Assembly (NCBI GenBank): GCA_963978905.1
Contig: OZ022256.1
Coordinates: 1,347,501 to 1,411,500, forward strand
Origin: Trichostrongylus colubriformis
Taxonomy: Eukaryota > Nematoda > Chromadorea > Rhabditida > Trichostrongylidae
Direction: 5' to 3'
Length of the DNA: 64,000 bases
The notes under the pieces were generated by a model, which made no database searches, had not been told where the DNA came from, and saw only the letters and a program-made list of their open reading frames with translations. This document shows, in pieces, positions 49,349 to 60,900 of this stretch. Every line of letters begins with the position of its first letter. Position 1 is the first letter of the stretch. Made by a program: the position numbers and the translations under genes.

Positions 49349-49568
49349 GAAGCTTTTGCCCATAACTCAACATCCTTGTAGTAACTTTCGCATCGCGAGC
49401 TGCGGCGATAAACAGCAGTTATCAAAAATTAAAAGTATCAAAATCATTACTAAAGCTTTCAGCTTCACGGTTCGATGCCGATATTGGCCAACCGGCTCAA
49501 CACGTTATACGTGTGAGTGCTGATAAGCTATGGTAAATAAACCATTCAGAAAGCTGAGTTAGGGTGAA

Positions 49569-49645
49569 GGTGGTGTCGGTAGTGTAATGGATTAGCACAT
49601 ATCCCCGGAAAGGATGAAGTGCGGGTTCGAGTCCCGTCCGCCACC
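49569..49645 (+). tRNA. tRNA-like sequence, copy 3
   Basis: Same 77-nt core, 297 bp downstream of copy 2 in a direct tandem. Confidence 0.5.
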
Positions 49646-49680
49646 GAAGCTTTTGCCCATAACTCAGCATCCTTGTAGTC

Positions 49681-50480
49681 AAAATTACAAGTTTTTTACA
49701 TCGACTATTCACCTTGATTTTTTAGCCAGCACTAAATTTCGCAAAGTTTTTGATTTTTGAGTGGTGGCACGAGATGCCTCAGAACTGCAAAGAAATGCGT
49801 CGCGATTAGGAATATTACGAGTAGTTTTGGGATGTTGCCAGCCATTGATAACAGGAGGGTAGTCTTACAAGTTTACCCCGATAGAGACAATGGTCCAGAA
49901 TGATGCTTGCTTTGGTCACCTTTTCATGACCTGTCGTAAGCGCAGATTCCAGAATTCTGCGAGCGAGTCCTTTACATAGCAGTGCAACCTTTCACTGAAA
50001 ACCGACCAAGTTCACCGCAAATGCCCCCTTCTCCGTTGAACAGGCAAGGTCCCAGCACTTCCCGCGGTGACGCCAAAACGCCACATCCGAAGATAAGTGG
50101 TCCAAAAAACTGAACAGAACGGGGGACGGAAGTTCTGCTTCACTCCTTGTAAAACTAAGATGTGTCCAATACGGATCACTACTTTTTGGCCCTCCGAAGC
50201 ATCTCTCAGAGGAGGTATGTCCAAGGATGTCAAATTCGCCTTTCGACAGCTTCCACATTCTAAAGAAAGAAAATCAAATAAAGATAGGATCAGCATTACA
50301 ATTGTAGAGAAAAGTGTACTGAATTTAATGATTCTCGTTTCATTATAATCAGTTGTGTTTGAGCGGAATCGTGATCTGCCAAAGTTGAGCTATGCGAAAC
50401 GGCGGATACTTTTTGACCGATCTAATAAAATAGCATGACTGGGTGCTGGTAATATGTATTGATAGCTGTTGTTTTTATAG
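49681..50480. other. Gap before TMEM115; its first exon should lie here
   Basis: The first TMEM115 exon recognised opens at 50481 with two bases of a split codon and no ATG, so at least one 5' exon encoding the start of the first membrane segment is missing. I could not place it with confidence. Confidence 0.4.
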
Positions 50481-53400
50481 GTTTCGTACTATCTCCGGTC
50501 GCAGCGGCATATAACTCCTTGGCATTACTCCCGTTCCAACTGTTTTCGATCGAAGTTTGGCGCTTGATCACATGCCATTTTGTTGGTCACAATATACTGT
50601 TGTTCGCATGGACCATTTGGAGTTTGCATTTCGGAACGAACCTCATTAGACAAAACAATAGTAATGAAAGCCTATTGAAAATCTACGCAATCACGCAGGT
50701 AAGTCGAGCATATTATAGAGCAGCAGTATTGTCATCTGAACGAAACTGATTAGATCCTGACGGTGCTCCTGGTGTGTGGAGTCGCGTACGGCCTCTACGC
50801 ATCTGCAGCGAAAACTGCACTTCTCTATGAAGCCTACGTTGTGGACATGGTGCCTTTGAATTGTGCTGTGCTGGTCTTGATCAAACAGGTAATCGGTACG
50901 CCATCACGGCGCCACACCCGCTTGAACTTAAACAGGCCACGCTTTACCTAGCTCCTTATTGATCAGCCGAGCTGAGAGGGTGTGGTTAGCGTTGGCTAGA
51001 GTGGGTGAGGTGTGTATTTTTATGTGATGATTTCGCACTACGACGAGCGACGTCTGACGCAGTGTGTGCGAGCTATGCGCGGTCGCGATTACACAGTAAT
51101 GCTAGGGGCGCAATACGCAGTTGATTCGTAATCGCTTTGGGACCCAACAACCCGGTGCCTGTAGCTCGTCTGCATCGCTTCGCTTGCTACATGCTGCGGT
51201 GCGAAATCCTGACATATGGATACGCACCCGAGTGGGCGAGGCGTTGTGGTGGCAAAGCAAAAAGATAGTTACTCAATGATCTACTGCGTGAAGAAGATAA
51301 GTTGACTGACCTGATCATCGCGAGGTGTACCTTTAGTATATAATAGATTACATTCACTTCTAACTTTTTCTTTCAGTTTCTTCCGGATACGATTCTTCTC
51401 GATACCCCTCTTGGTCGAATTAAGTACACTCATATGCCCATTTTGGCTGTCTTATTCACATCGATATTTTCTGTGCTGGGGGTGGTAAGACCGGTAAGTT
51501 CTATTGATGTTCAAATATTTCAAATCATATAGTTTGATAAATGGCTCAGGTGGTCATCTTGCAAGCTGTGTTCGCCATTCAAATCTCGTGGACCTATTTA
51601 CGTTTCTTCAATCCACAAGATTCCGAAGGAACATATGGTGACGGCAGCGAGCATTTTGTGTGGGCTAGGTTGGTTCCATTAAGTTTCGCAAAGTCAATGG
51701 CGAAGGTTAAGGACAAGAATTTCAGCTTATTTCCTCGTATGTTACAACCGTTTTGCACCATTCTGGGCCGAATTTGCTTCAGATCTCTTGTGAAGTTGGG
51801 AGTATGCAAGAGAACGGTAAGTAAACGAGATATGTATATGCGACCCATGCTGTACCTAGCTTAGAACAGGGTTAAATTTGGGGAAGTGGCTAGTCACTCA
51901 TCGTTGTTAAGCGTTTTATTCTGCGAACTCCATCCATCACCATGTTTATAAATATATTTAAAGGAACCGGAAGGGGTGAAGAAAGAGGAAGATGCAAAGA
52001 AGTGATCATTTTGTAACGAACATTCAAAGTAAAAGCATGGGTGGAAAAACCCTGATGCAATGCGTGACGCTGTGGTGTGTATTCATCACGTTCGCATCAA
52101 CACACTGACTTTCCGAGTTGTCCGCTGTAGGGATGTCATTTGTTGCCTTGTAGAAAGTATTTCATTCATTGGTGATGATGTGAAGTATGTGAAACAACAC
52201 ACAGCAACATACAAGGAAAATAATTAAGAGAAAAAGAAGCGAAGGCGTCAGAAAAAAGTGTGATTACTACTTAAACCTGTAGTTCACTTTCGACGTTTTG
52301 ACAAGGTGCCATGTGTGCATTGTGGCCAACGTTCTCCCATACCGTTAACCGAAATTGCCCTCCTCCTGGTGTCTTTAAACTCAGATGAAATATTTTGTCA
52401 GGTTCGCCATGTGGATCTCAATTCACTACAAAGTGTAGGTATAAGTTTGCGTGGACTCGATAGCACAGCACGTGATGCCGAAAGAAGAAGGTGAGTTAGA
52501 TCCAGATAAACCATATTTTTGGATTGCAATATTGCAGAAGAAGATATTGTAATGTTTATTTACACTTTTCAATGGGCTATAGCAACCGGCTGGTGCAAGA
52601 TAAAAAAAAAGGGAGAGTAAACAAAATACTCACTCATTCAGTCGAATATGAAAAGTAAAAGGAAAGCCAAATCAAGAAATATATAAATTATTGGATCTAT
52701 AGGTTAGAGGAAGATTTCACAACGCGTTGTGCGACACGATCCGTACGAGCTGGGGTCGTTTGGGGTTGGATTCTAGGACGCGCCTTTCTTTGGGAGCTTT
52801 GGTACAACATCGCGTTGCTGCTCGCCGCTTCGCGAAATTCTGTCCTAACGTATCGAACAGTCGGTTCATCAGTTAAACAGCTTTTATAATAGCTAGTACG
52901 TCTAGCATGATTTATTTCGCAATTATTAGGTTGTAAGGAAAGTTTTGGCCGGTTTTTGAAATTTCAACTTCGAGAGATCATAACTCGGCTCAGAGTGCAT
53001 CTTTTCTCACATAGTGAGCACCATTAGATTCGCCACACTCTTGGCAACACTATGCATACCTACACATCTCAATTTGATAAAGGGCTGATAATTTATATTG
53101 CGCGAAATGAAAAAAAGTCGACTTCAAATCGCCACTCTTTCTGAACACACTGCTACTGAAGGAGCTGGCCAGATGTTTTGGGAAGTGGGGCATAGTTAGC
53201 GCTAGATCTGATGAACATGATAGACGAGTAAGGGCCTCACCCTGCAACTGCTTCAATTAGTGGAAGAGGATTTGTGAAAAATGCGCTTGCGCATGACGGC
53301 CGTGAGGGGTCCCGCGGCACCCATTTTTTTGGATTTTTCCAAATCAAGGCCACTTGAGGTGGTCAGCTAAGGTTGCTTGTTGAGGGCCAATACTTGTGGA

Positions 53401-55385
53401 TATCCCCTGCAAATATGGACGCTCATCGCCTTCTGCCGTTTTAGTTAAAGCGATTTGATCAATTGAAAATTCGAGCAGCTCGTCCTCATTTCTGCACTTC
53501 TGAAACCGGAGACAATGTGTTCCATCCAGTGATACACCCCCTCCTCTTGCAGTATTCACATTTGTGGTCACCTTCGCTGGGACTCGGCTAAACAAGAACT
53601 CTTGAAGTGAAGTCATCTTAAAAGTGCCATTTTCGCAGCACTTTAAAACTTCCCTAATAAATTGAAAACCTTGTGGCATTCCAAATAAAACATATATTCT
53701 GAAAGAGCAACTTTTTCTCTATCTAACGAGCACAATATGTCAGCTGATTCATGTTGACGCGCTCTGATATTTAAATTTATCTTGTGATTGCGAAAAAGCG
53801 GCCAGAACTTTCCTTACAACCTAATATGTTATGCAAGGATCCATTGCGGTGTAAATATTCTGTGTATAAAAACCTCAAAAATGAAAAAATGATGGTTTTA
53901 GAGGTCTACTGAAAGTGTGAAAACAGGAAAGGGAAAGGAATGTGACAGAATTGAAATTTCTGAAAAATCTACGTTCAGGCAAAAAGCGCTGCGAGATCTT
54001 AATGAGCGTCTGAGTAAAACAAAGAAGATGGAGACAATTGCGTGGGAAGAAGACGCTGAAGACGAGAAGGACGGGTCTGGAACCGTTGAACAAAGCACGG
54101 GGCACAAGGGTGAAAAAAATGAGGTTGGTGTTGTTATGTGATCCAAACCTTGCAAAGTACATCTTTTTCGACGTCATTCGCTCATAACTTTTCAAAAGTT
54201 ATGTTTTTCTATTTATGCTATCTCCGGCAATGACTGGTTGCGTCAGCTGTTTCACTCATTTCTCACCTTTTAGCCAATACTCCTCCATTTTCAACGAAGT
54301 ACCAATTATCTTTAAATTTACCGTCCCTACCTCTAGTTCTATACAATGCCGCAGTGAAGAAGAATCTAAATGTCTACCAAAAACTCGATACGCGGGGCTC
54401 CATTCCCTCTAAGTTTTCGTCGCAAAGGGTTTACGGCCAAAACTTAGGTCGCTCGGACGAGTAATCCCTTGGCGAGATGCCAAGTCATAAGTGTAAATGG
54501 TACACGATGTAATTATTGTTTTTTGGCCATTGCATATCAAGAGACAGGAAAGGCTAAATTTGGCAGAATGTAGAATATGAAAGTAGGGGTGCGTAGCAGT
54601 GTGACATTAGAGAAGTGATGAACTGATCCGGCGGAGAGCCCGGATGTGAAGGGATGCATAGCGAGTGAACATTCTTGGCCGGCTGGCATAGCCACTCGTC
54701 GGCTGAATCTACCCTTAACAGTTGGTATGCGGAGGGAGCGAAAGTGGCCGTTTCATTTCGTTCTCTATCTGTTGTTGTACTACTTAGCACCTCAACTTTC
54801 ATATTCCTCAATCGGCTAAATTACCTCTTCTGGTGTTTTGAGAAGGCTGCACATGTGATCACGACAGTGGAATTTTCGCAGGGGTCATCTATCAATTTCC
54901 TCCACGTTCGATCAGATTCTTGGGCGGAGGTGGTGTACTGACAGGTGGCGCGCACTTCAGTCTCATGGTGCGGGGATGAAATCCCGCATAAACGCCGGCC
55001 CAAGCCTCCCAACCCTCCGGGATCGGTGAATTGGCACCAGACTCGTCTGGGAGGATAAAAGCACTGACTTGTACATGGGCTGGCCACTGCAAGTCATTGT
55101 ATAGGCTACATCACATTCACCAGCCACCACGGTTCTTAATGGAACTAAAATGTGCGGCGCGCCCCAGAAAGGGTTGATTACCGCCAAAAAACTTTAGAAC
55201 TTTAGAATGTGGAACTTTAGAATGTTCGCTGTGATTCTAGATTGCAAAGGAAACACTGGGTTTAGAAGAATGCAAATATGTTCGACTAGACGAAGTGTCG
55301 TTTTCAGGCTTCGCATGAAGAAGAGATTGTGGTGGAGCCGAGCACGACAGCGCAGCCAACAGAGGGTGCCGAGTCGCAAGCGTAG
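50481..55385 (+). CDS. tmem115: TMEM115, rhomboid-like Golgi membrane protein, 5' end unresolved
   Basis: Eight exons in phase: 50481-50698, 50754-50888, 51377-51493, 51550-51668, 51726-51816, 52402-52490, 53979-54123 and 55308-55385, giving about 329 residues. The hydrophobic N-terminal half has SIEVWRLITCHFVGHNILLF, ILTVLLVCGVAYGLYAS and MPILAVLFTSIFSVLGVV, which are rhomboid-fold membrane helices. Human-like signatures follow: SWTYLRFFNP, SEHFVWA, SLFPRMLQP, LVKLGVCKRTV, then RDAERRRQKALRDLNERL, the conserved cytoplasmic DAERRR..ALKALNERL motif. The acidic tail ends TTAQPTEGAESQA. TMEM115 acts in Golgi-to-ER retrograde traffic in mammals and lacks protease residues. The intron 52491-53978 contains a mariner relic. 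Confidence 0.92.
52926..53824 (-). mobile_element. Mariner-family relic (899 bp) in a TMEM115 intron
   Basis: Inverted ends TTAGGTTGTAAGGAAAGTTT and its complement are flanked by TA on both sides (52924-52925 and 53825-53826). Minus-strand frames keep a transposase N-terminal helix-turn-helix stretch (DGTHCLRFQKCRNEDELLE, TKTAEGDERPYLQGISTS) and, after a gap, a C-terminal piece. The catalytic DDD core is absent. It is the longest of three copies of this subfamily in the window. Confidence 0.82.
54124..55307 (+). other. 1.2-kb last TMEM115 intron
   Basis: GAG at 54123 joins GCTTCGC at 55308 in phase, so no exon is needed. A block at about 54545-54640 shares words (GGCTAAATTTGG, GTAGCAGTGTGACA) with the complement of the PCGF intron around 45390-45460, a dispersed repeat. 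Confidence 0.4.
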
Positions 55386-57935
55386 TCTCTAATTAAATAT
55401 TTTATAATGATGTATGTGCGATCTCTGTGATATTTTCTGGGTGTCGGGATATTTCCAGCGGTGTTTAATGTCCATTTTATGCAGTGATTTTTGAGAAATT
55501 CGGCTGTGGAGGGTAGGAAGACATGGAAAAGTGGCAGCTCATGTAGTTCCCATGGAGTCATTGGAATTGAGTTCTCAGGACGTCCATTTTCGGTTACTTT
55601 TCCAACCGTCTCACTTTGTTCCATTGTGGAGGCCTTTTGTGTTTGTTAAATCAGTATGCATGTTTACTTACGCAGGCTACAGAAGTGTGAGAATGACTGC
55701 TTTGAAGGCACACCAGGCGATAATCGGATCATCTTTTCACCTTCTCAGGGCAGTGGATTCTCGGATATTTCTTCGTGTTCCACATTTTTCGCGTTACTAC
55801 AATGCACCATCAGGCGCTACACCTACTCGAACCGACGCTAACCACGCCTTTTCATCTCAGCTGACTGATGAGAAGCTAGGGTAGGCGTGGCTCGAGCGGG
55901 TGTTCCGCCGTGATGGGGCATCATGGCAGCAAAAAAAAGGATACAACTTGGATAGTTACCCAAGAACTGCTGCAAGAAGGTAAGCCAATTGATTCGATTA
56001 TTGCGTGTGTGCTTTTGCAGTAGGGTCCAGTTCAGAGCTTACGGTTTTAGAGTGGGAGGCTTTAGTTTGATAAATGCCCAGGTCCATTACTATTAAATCG
56101 AGGCTGTTTATACTTTGGCAGGTATGGCTGAGCGATAGGGCACTCCAGCGGAGTGAGGTCACGCGACCTGGCGACGGTCGTGCCCCTCAGCGCGTGGTCA
56201 ATTCACCGCGGAATCAACAATGCACTTGAAGCACATGACGACGCCTTTCGCGTAGCGCGTTGACCCAACTGCAGTGTTCTGATGCCCAATCCGGGAAACA
56301 TGAGTGGAAATATGTGTCATATTTTGGGGTCAATCCCCATTGTTTACGTAAGGTTCCGACCCCTTCCAACCTCCCACTAACCCAACCCTCCACTAAGCCT
56401 AAGACCGCCTTCATAGTTTACGGCACCGACACCGCCGTCGACTGCGATACTCGGCGTCGGCAACGTCAGCACTGTTGCGACACGCTCTATGCGTAATGTT
56501 CGACCGAATCGTACCACAGTATGATAGTCGTGGCGGGTGCTCGCTTGAATCTTGGCTGTTGCATTTGCCATTTTGTCACAGTTTTGACGCTATGCCAAGT
56601 TCAAGCGAAATCCTTTCACGATCACCAGACTGTAGTGTATTCGGTCAGGCGTTATAAGTAGAGCATGTCGTCGCAGTGCCGGCGTCGGTGCCGCTCACTG
56701 TAAAGGTGGCCTGACCTGCGCAGAGCATTTGTGCAATTGGCTTGGAGTTATCTGAAAGCCAACGACTTTTGTGTTTCTTTTTTTTTTGCAAATTCTAAGA
56801 ATTATAAGCGAATAAGCGATGTAATCGTAGTATTTATGCTGCCACGATGTACTGTTCTTCCCTATAGATTTTATGGGTAGTATATAAGCCTTTACTAACA
56901 CATTGCTAGCCTTTTTTCCATTTGTTATAGCAACTACAGTTTCTTCAAAGAGTATAGATGTACGAGGAATGAATGATGATTAACGTCACTGTTTGTCTTC
57001 GTGTTATCGTCATGGTTGACGCAGTTGACCGTCATGACCGGAAAGAGCCAAGCAGACGATGGCGGGTGCATCGTTAAGCACAAGCTCTACCGGAACACGC
57101 GATTCCAGCCCCGCTTCTATCTATCCGAAGCAGTAATAGCGAAGAGCTAAATTTAGCGAGCGAGAAGTTCCGCTGACGACATCAGTTGACGGCCTATATA
57201 AAGACGGCTGGGATAGGGAAAGCGACGATCCAGCCACTTTCCGTTCGTCAGATCGACGGAGCTCATCCTTGCCACACTTTCTCCATTTGTCTTGATTCTA
57301 TGTAAAGAGGGACGCAGGGTGTGAGCCCTACGTCAGTATTCTATACCGCACCGTGAGATGCGATACGGGCGAGCTAGGGGTGCCCTAGTTGTTAGGTACT
57401 AAAGTGAGTGCCGTGTCATACACCCATCACTTACCACCGCTTTAGGACCCAACAACATACGGCACCCGTAGCTTGCACGCATCGCATCTCTCACCCCGCT
57501 GTGCGAAATTTCAAGGTAAGGGTACAATCAAAGAGATTTTCTGGTCAACATACTAGTTGTGGCTTGAAAATGCATTGTATTCCGTCTTTTTTCATTTATT
57601 CCAAGCTTCTGGGTGCCAGGGGTGGGGACTAGCTGTTGAATGTTGAACAGTAACATGTCTTTTCATGGCTTTTGAACAGTAACATCCGTTTTACAAGGTC
57701 ATACATGTACATCTTGTATACATGTGACATCTATAGTACGTAGCTGACATGTCATTCATGTGAAGGCGTGTTACTGTTCCACAATGAACAAGTTGCCCTC
57801 TCCTTGCTGCGTTAAAGCATGAATTTCTGACCACAGCTTATTACTAGATCAAACCGAGCACGGAATATCCGTACCTTTCTAGGGAATGGACAGGGGGTAG
57901 CTAACCGTTCAAGTTTTTCAGTTCTAGCAACGCTT
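55386..57935. other. Intergenic, repeat-rich
   Basis: A MITE-like inverted repeat lies at about 56398-56715 (AAGACCGCCTTCATAGTTTACGG facing CTGTAAAGGTGGCCT, with CGGCACCGACACCG mirrored by CGGCGTCGGTGCCG). A TTAGGACCCAACAAC-family block is at 57360-57530. No coding exon is supported. Confidence 0.5.
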
Positions 57936-60900
57936 ATGGAGACACTACTGCTTTTCGTCATAGTTTCCACAGTCGCTCTTTCTGCCGGATTTGCCTGGGA
58001 TGATGAACGTAACACAGGTGACTTTTTTTGATATCCGTATAGTCTCCAAGGTAAAAAGGTATCAAACCTGGTGTAGAGCAGGTGGAACCAAAGCGGCGTC
58101 GTGAATACGACGGTGACGCTCTCTGTGTGGTGATCTGGTAATTGAAACTATTAGGTTGTCCCAAAAGTCTTGTCGTATTTTTCCAAAAAAAATCAGTAAC
58201 TCTTGTTCACTTCGAGGCAGGTCCAGGCGGTTCAGGAATATGGTAGAACGTTTCCTAAGCTTTCTAGGAAAATTCATATTGACCCACCATATCCCGTGGA
58301 GAGAGCTACAATGCCCGTTGTCGATACCCACCCAGCTCGCGGTGCCATCTATTATGACCGGTCTTGCGGCACCAAAACGACGGAAGCTTGCCACTCCATC
58401 AGCGCTGCATTGGGCAAGGGATGTGTGAGCTACGTGACCGTGCGCCGCTGGTTCATCAGCTTCAGCAACGGCGAGATTGACATGAAAGACAAACCACGCT
58501 TGGGACTGTGCTGGTTCTGCAGCTCGCCGTCGCTGTTCGAGAAAAGCGCCGAAAAAGGTCCGCGGTCACCCTCCTACATGACGACGCCCGCTCCAATTTC
58601 CTCCGATTTCGCGAAAAGTGCCCAGGCCAAGCTACAGGAGCTCGGCTGGGATATCCTGCCCCACCCGCCAACACTCCAGACATTGCCCTTTCTGACCAAC
58701 ACCTTACCCATCTTCTCGAATCCTTCCTGGCCAAGAGAAAATTCCTTGATTATGACTTGCTTGCGAAGGCGATCGCTGACTTTTTCGACTCTCAGAACCC
58801 AGAGTTCTGGGAGAAGGGAATCAACGATTTCCCTATAAAGTGGCAGAGGGTTGCCGATAACAGTGGTCACTTAGTTGTTGCCTAATTGTTATTTGTTGGA
58901 CGAAAAAAAAAATAAAAAGTGATGATCGAAAAAAATACGACAAGACTTTTGGGACAACCTAATATATTTCCGTAGCCGCATGAGGCACGCTACGCGAGGT
59001 TAAGGCTCTTTATGCAGCTGGGATCAATCTGCCCTACCACCAAATTCGATGGATATCCAAGAATGTAACCTACTAGTACTTGTTTTCAGCGCGGCAATCG
59101 GAAGTAGTAACGGCTGGTCGAAAGATGGGGGGGGGGGGGGAGAGATGAATGAGAGAGAGGGGGAGAGAGAGAAGGAGGCTAAGAATGGCGTAGGACCAAG
59201 AATGAACGATCTTATCAATACAATATTTGTTGTTTTCCCAATGATGCCCACTTTTGTCATATTTCAGATCTCGCCAAGGAACGATTCGCCCGCGATCTCG
59301 CTAAGCAAAAGTTTGCATTCGCATTTGCGAAACGAGCTCCAGGTAGGCAGTCATTTTCCATCGTGACTTCTACTCACTAAGAGTAGTGCAGGTCATGCCG
59401 GTTTATCCTACACAGTCGAAAATCTATGCGCACTAGTCGCATGCTTGCATTCGTCATTCTCCTTGTCGATCAGATCGAGTCGCAAGTGGTTGGGATACCA
59501 TCATATCTGGCATTTCAACCTTTGTCATGCAACGCACGGTCTGTTAGACCGCATTCATACTTTGCGCACTGACGCCGGCGGCAAAATCATGGGTGTGTGG
59601 GATTAGTCGAATTTTCGCTTCGCCACGTCGCACTCGCGGCGCCATCAGAATGACTTGCCGCAGTCGTTTGGATCCCGCTCAAGACGCAATGGGCTGATAC
59701 AGTAGGAATCTCCGGAGATTGCGGGTTGGAACTTCGAAAGCTCGCATATGTTGTTGTTGTTGTTGCTCTTTCAACAGATCAAGCTGCAAACGACTCGCAC
59801 TCGCCGTGGGCAGCTGCGCGAAAATTCAACCTATCGCCACACACTCACAATCATGAGCCTGCACCGACCACGGCGGCATTCTAGTGACGCGCTCCGTCTG
59901 TAAAAAGCTTGAGCCAGCCACACTACGGTAGGGTGATCGTGGCGAGATCCCACGATACTGTGCCAAGATTCGATCGGATTCGAATCTTGGCACAGTTTTT
60001 CACTTTGCCAAGATTAGAATTGCCAAACTATGCCAGGATTCCATGGAGTGCCATAGTATGCTTAAATTCGAATCTGAATTTCTGGGCTTTCGCACGATTA
60101 CCACTATGTAGTGTGGTTAGGTCGATGCCGCCGTCGCTGCCGGTACCAGCGTCGACGGTATGAACGCGGCCTTGGTGATGGCTGTGCACGATCAATACAC
60201 TTAGCGCACTAAGAGTAGCAATCGAAAAAGTCTTTGTTGTGCGCGGTGTAAGAGGTAGGTGTGCTACAGGACACTCGAGTCGGGCCACGCAATCTGTGTC
60301 ACGTGCGCGTTAAGTGCCTTGCTGGTCCCATTTCAAATTGTCTTCACGGTATGAGGTGTGACTGTCGTCTCCTGGCGTTATCTTACTTTAGTGTTCTATT
60401 GCGTACTCGTAGCCGCGATACTCGAATTGAGTGAGGTCGACGGACCAAGCAACAAGGCATCTGTCGCGCGCGGTGGTGCGATTCGCGTGGCAGGGTGAGC
60501 GGAGTGAGTGTCCAGTGTCCTAGTCAACACCCTTGTCCGTATGTTGGAACTGAGCGCGATGAGCGCAACAGAATGAATGTTCAGAATTTACTCAAAGTAA
60601 TTTTGTAAATTAGTGCAAGACTCTTCCGTCCTTACAGATATGAGCGACGAAGCTCAACAGCGCTTTGCTCGAGATATTGACGGTAACAAAAAGTTCGCGT
60701 TCGCATTCGCAAAACGATTTGCAGGTGAGGTTTCCTTCTACATAATCGGACATAATGATTTACGACTGCGCTCCAGCCAGGTCAGATTGCGAACATTTCA
60801 CAGTCAACTCTCAAATGACTTTGTGGACTGCTGACTACAGAAGTAGCGGAGCTAGGAAGTTCGGCAATATAGAGAAAACGAAATGAAATGGTGAAGGGGA

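Larger units (their letters stand above)
48700..49680. repeat. Inverted/tandem array of a ~297-bp repeat, each unit carrying a tRNA-like core
   Basis: Three units share TTTTTGATAACTGCTGTTTA, CCAACCGGCTCAACACG and the tRNA-like core. Unit 1 (about 48710-49085) runs on the minus strand; units 2 and 3 (about 49090-49420 and 49421-49680) run on the plus strand, with cores 297 bp apart. The head-to-head junction lies near 49085. Confidence 0.85.

Noticed and set aside
48792..49645. Functional tRNA-Ser(GGA) genes
   Set aside because: The anticodon loop lacks U33 and the sequence lacks the long variable arm of serine tRNAs, so only a tRNA-like call is supported.
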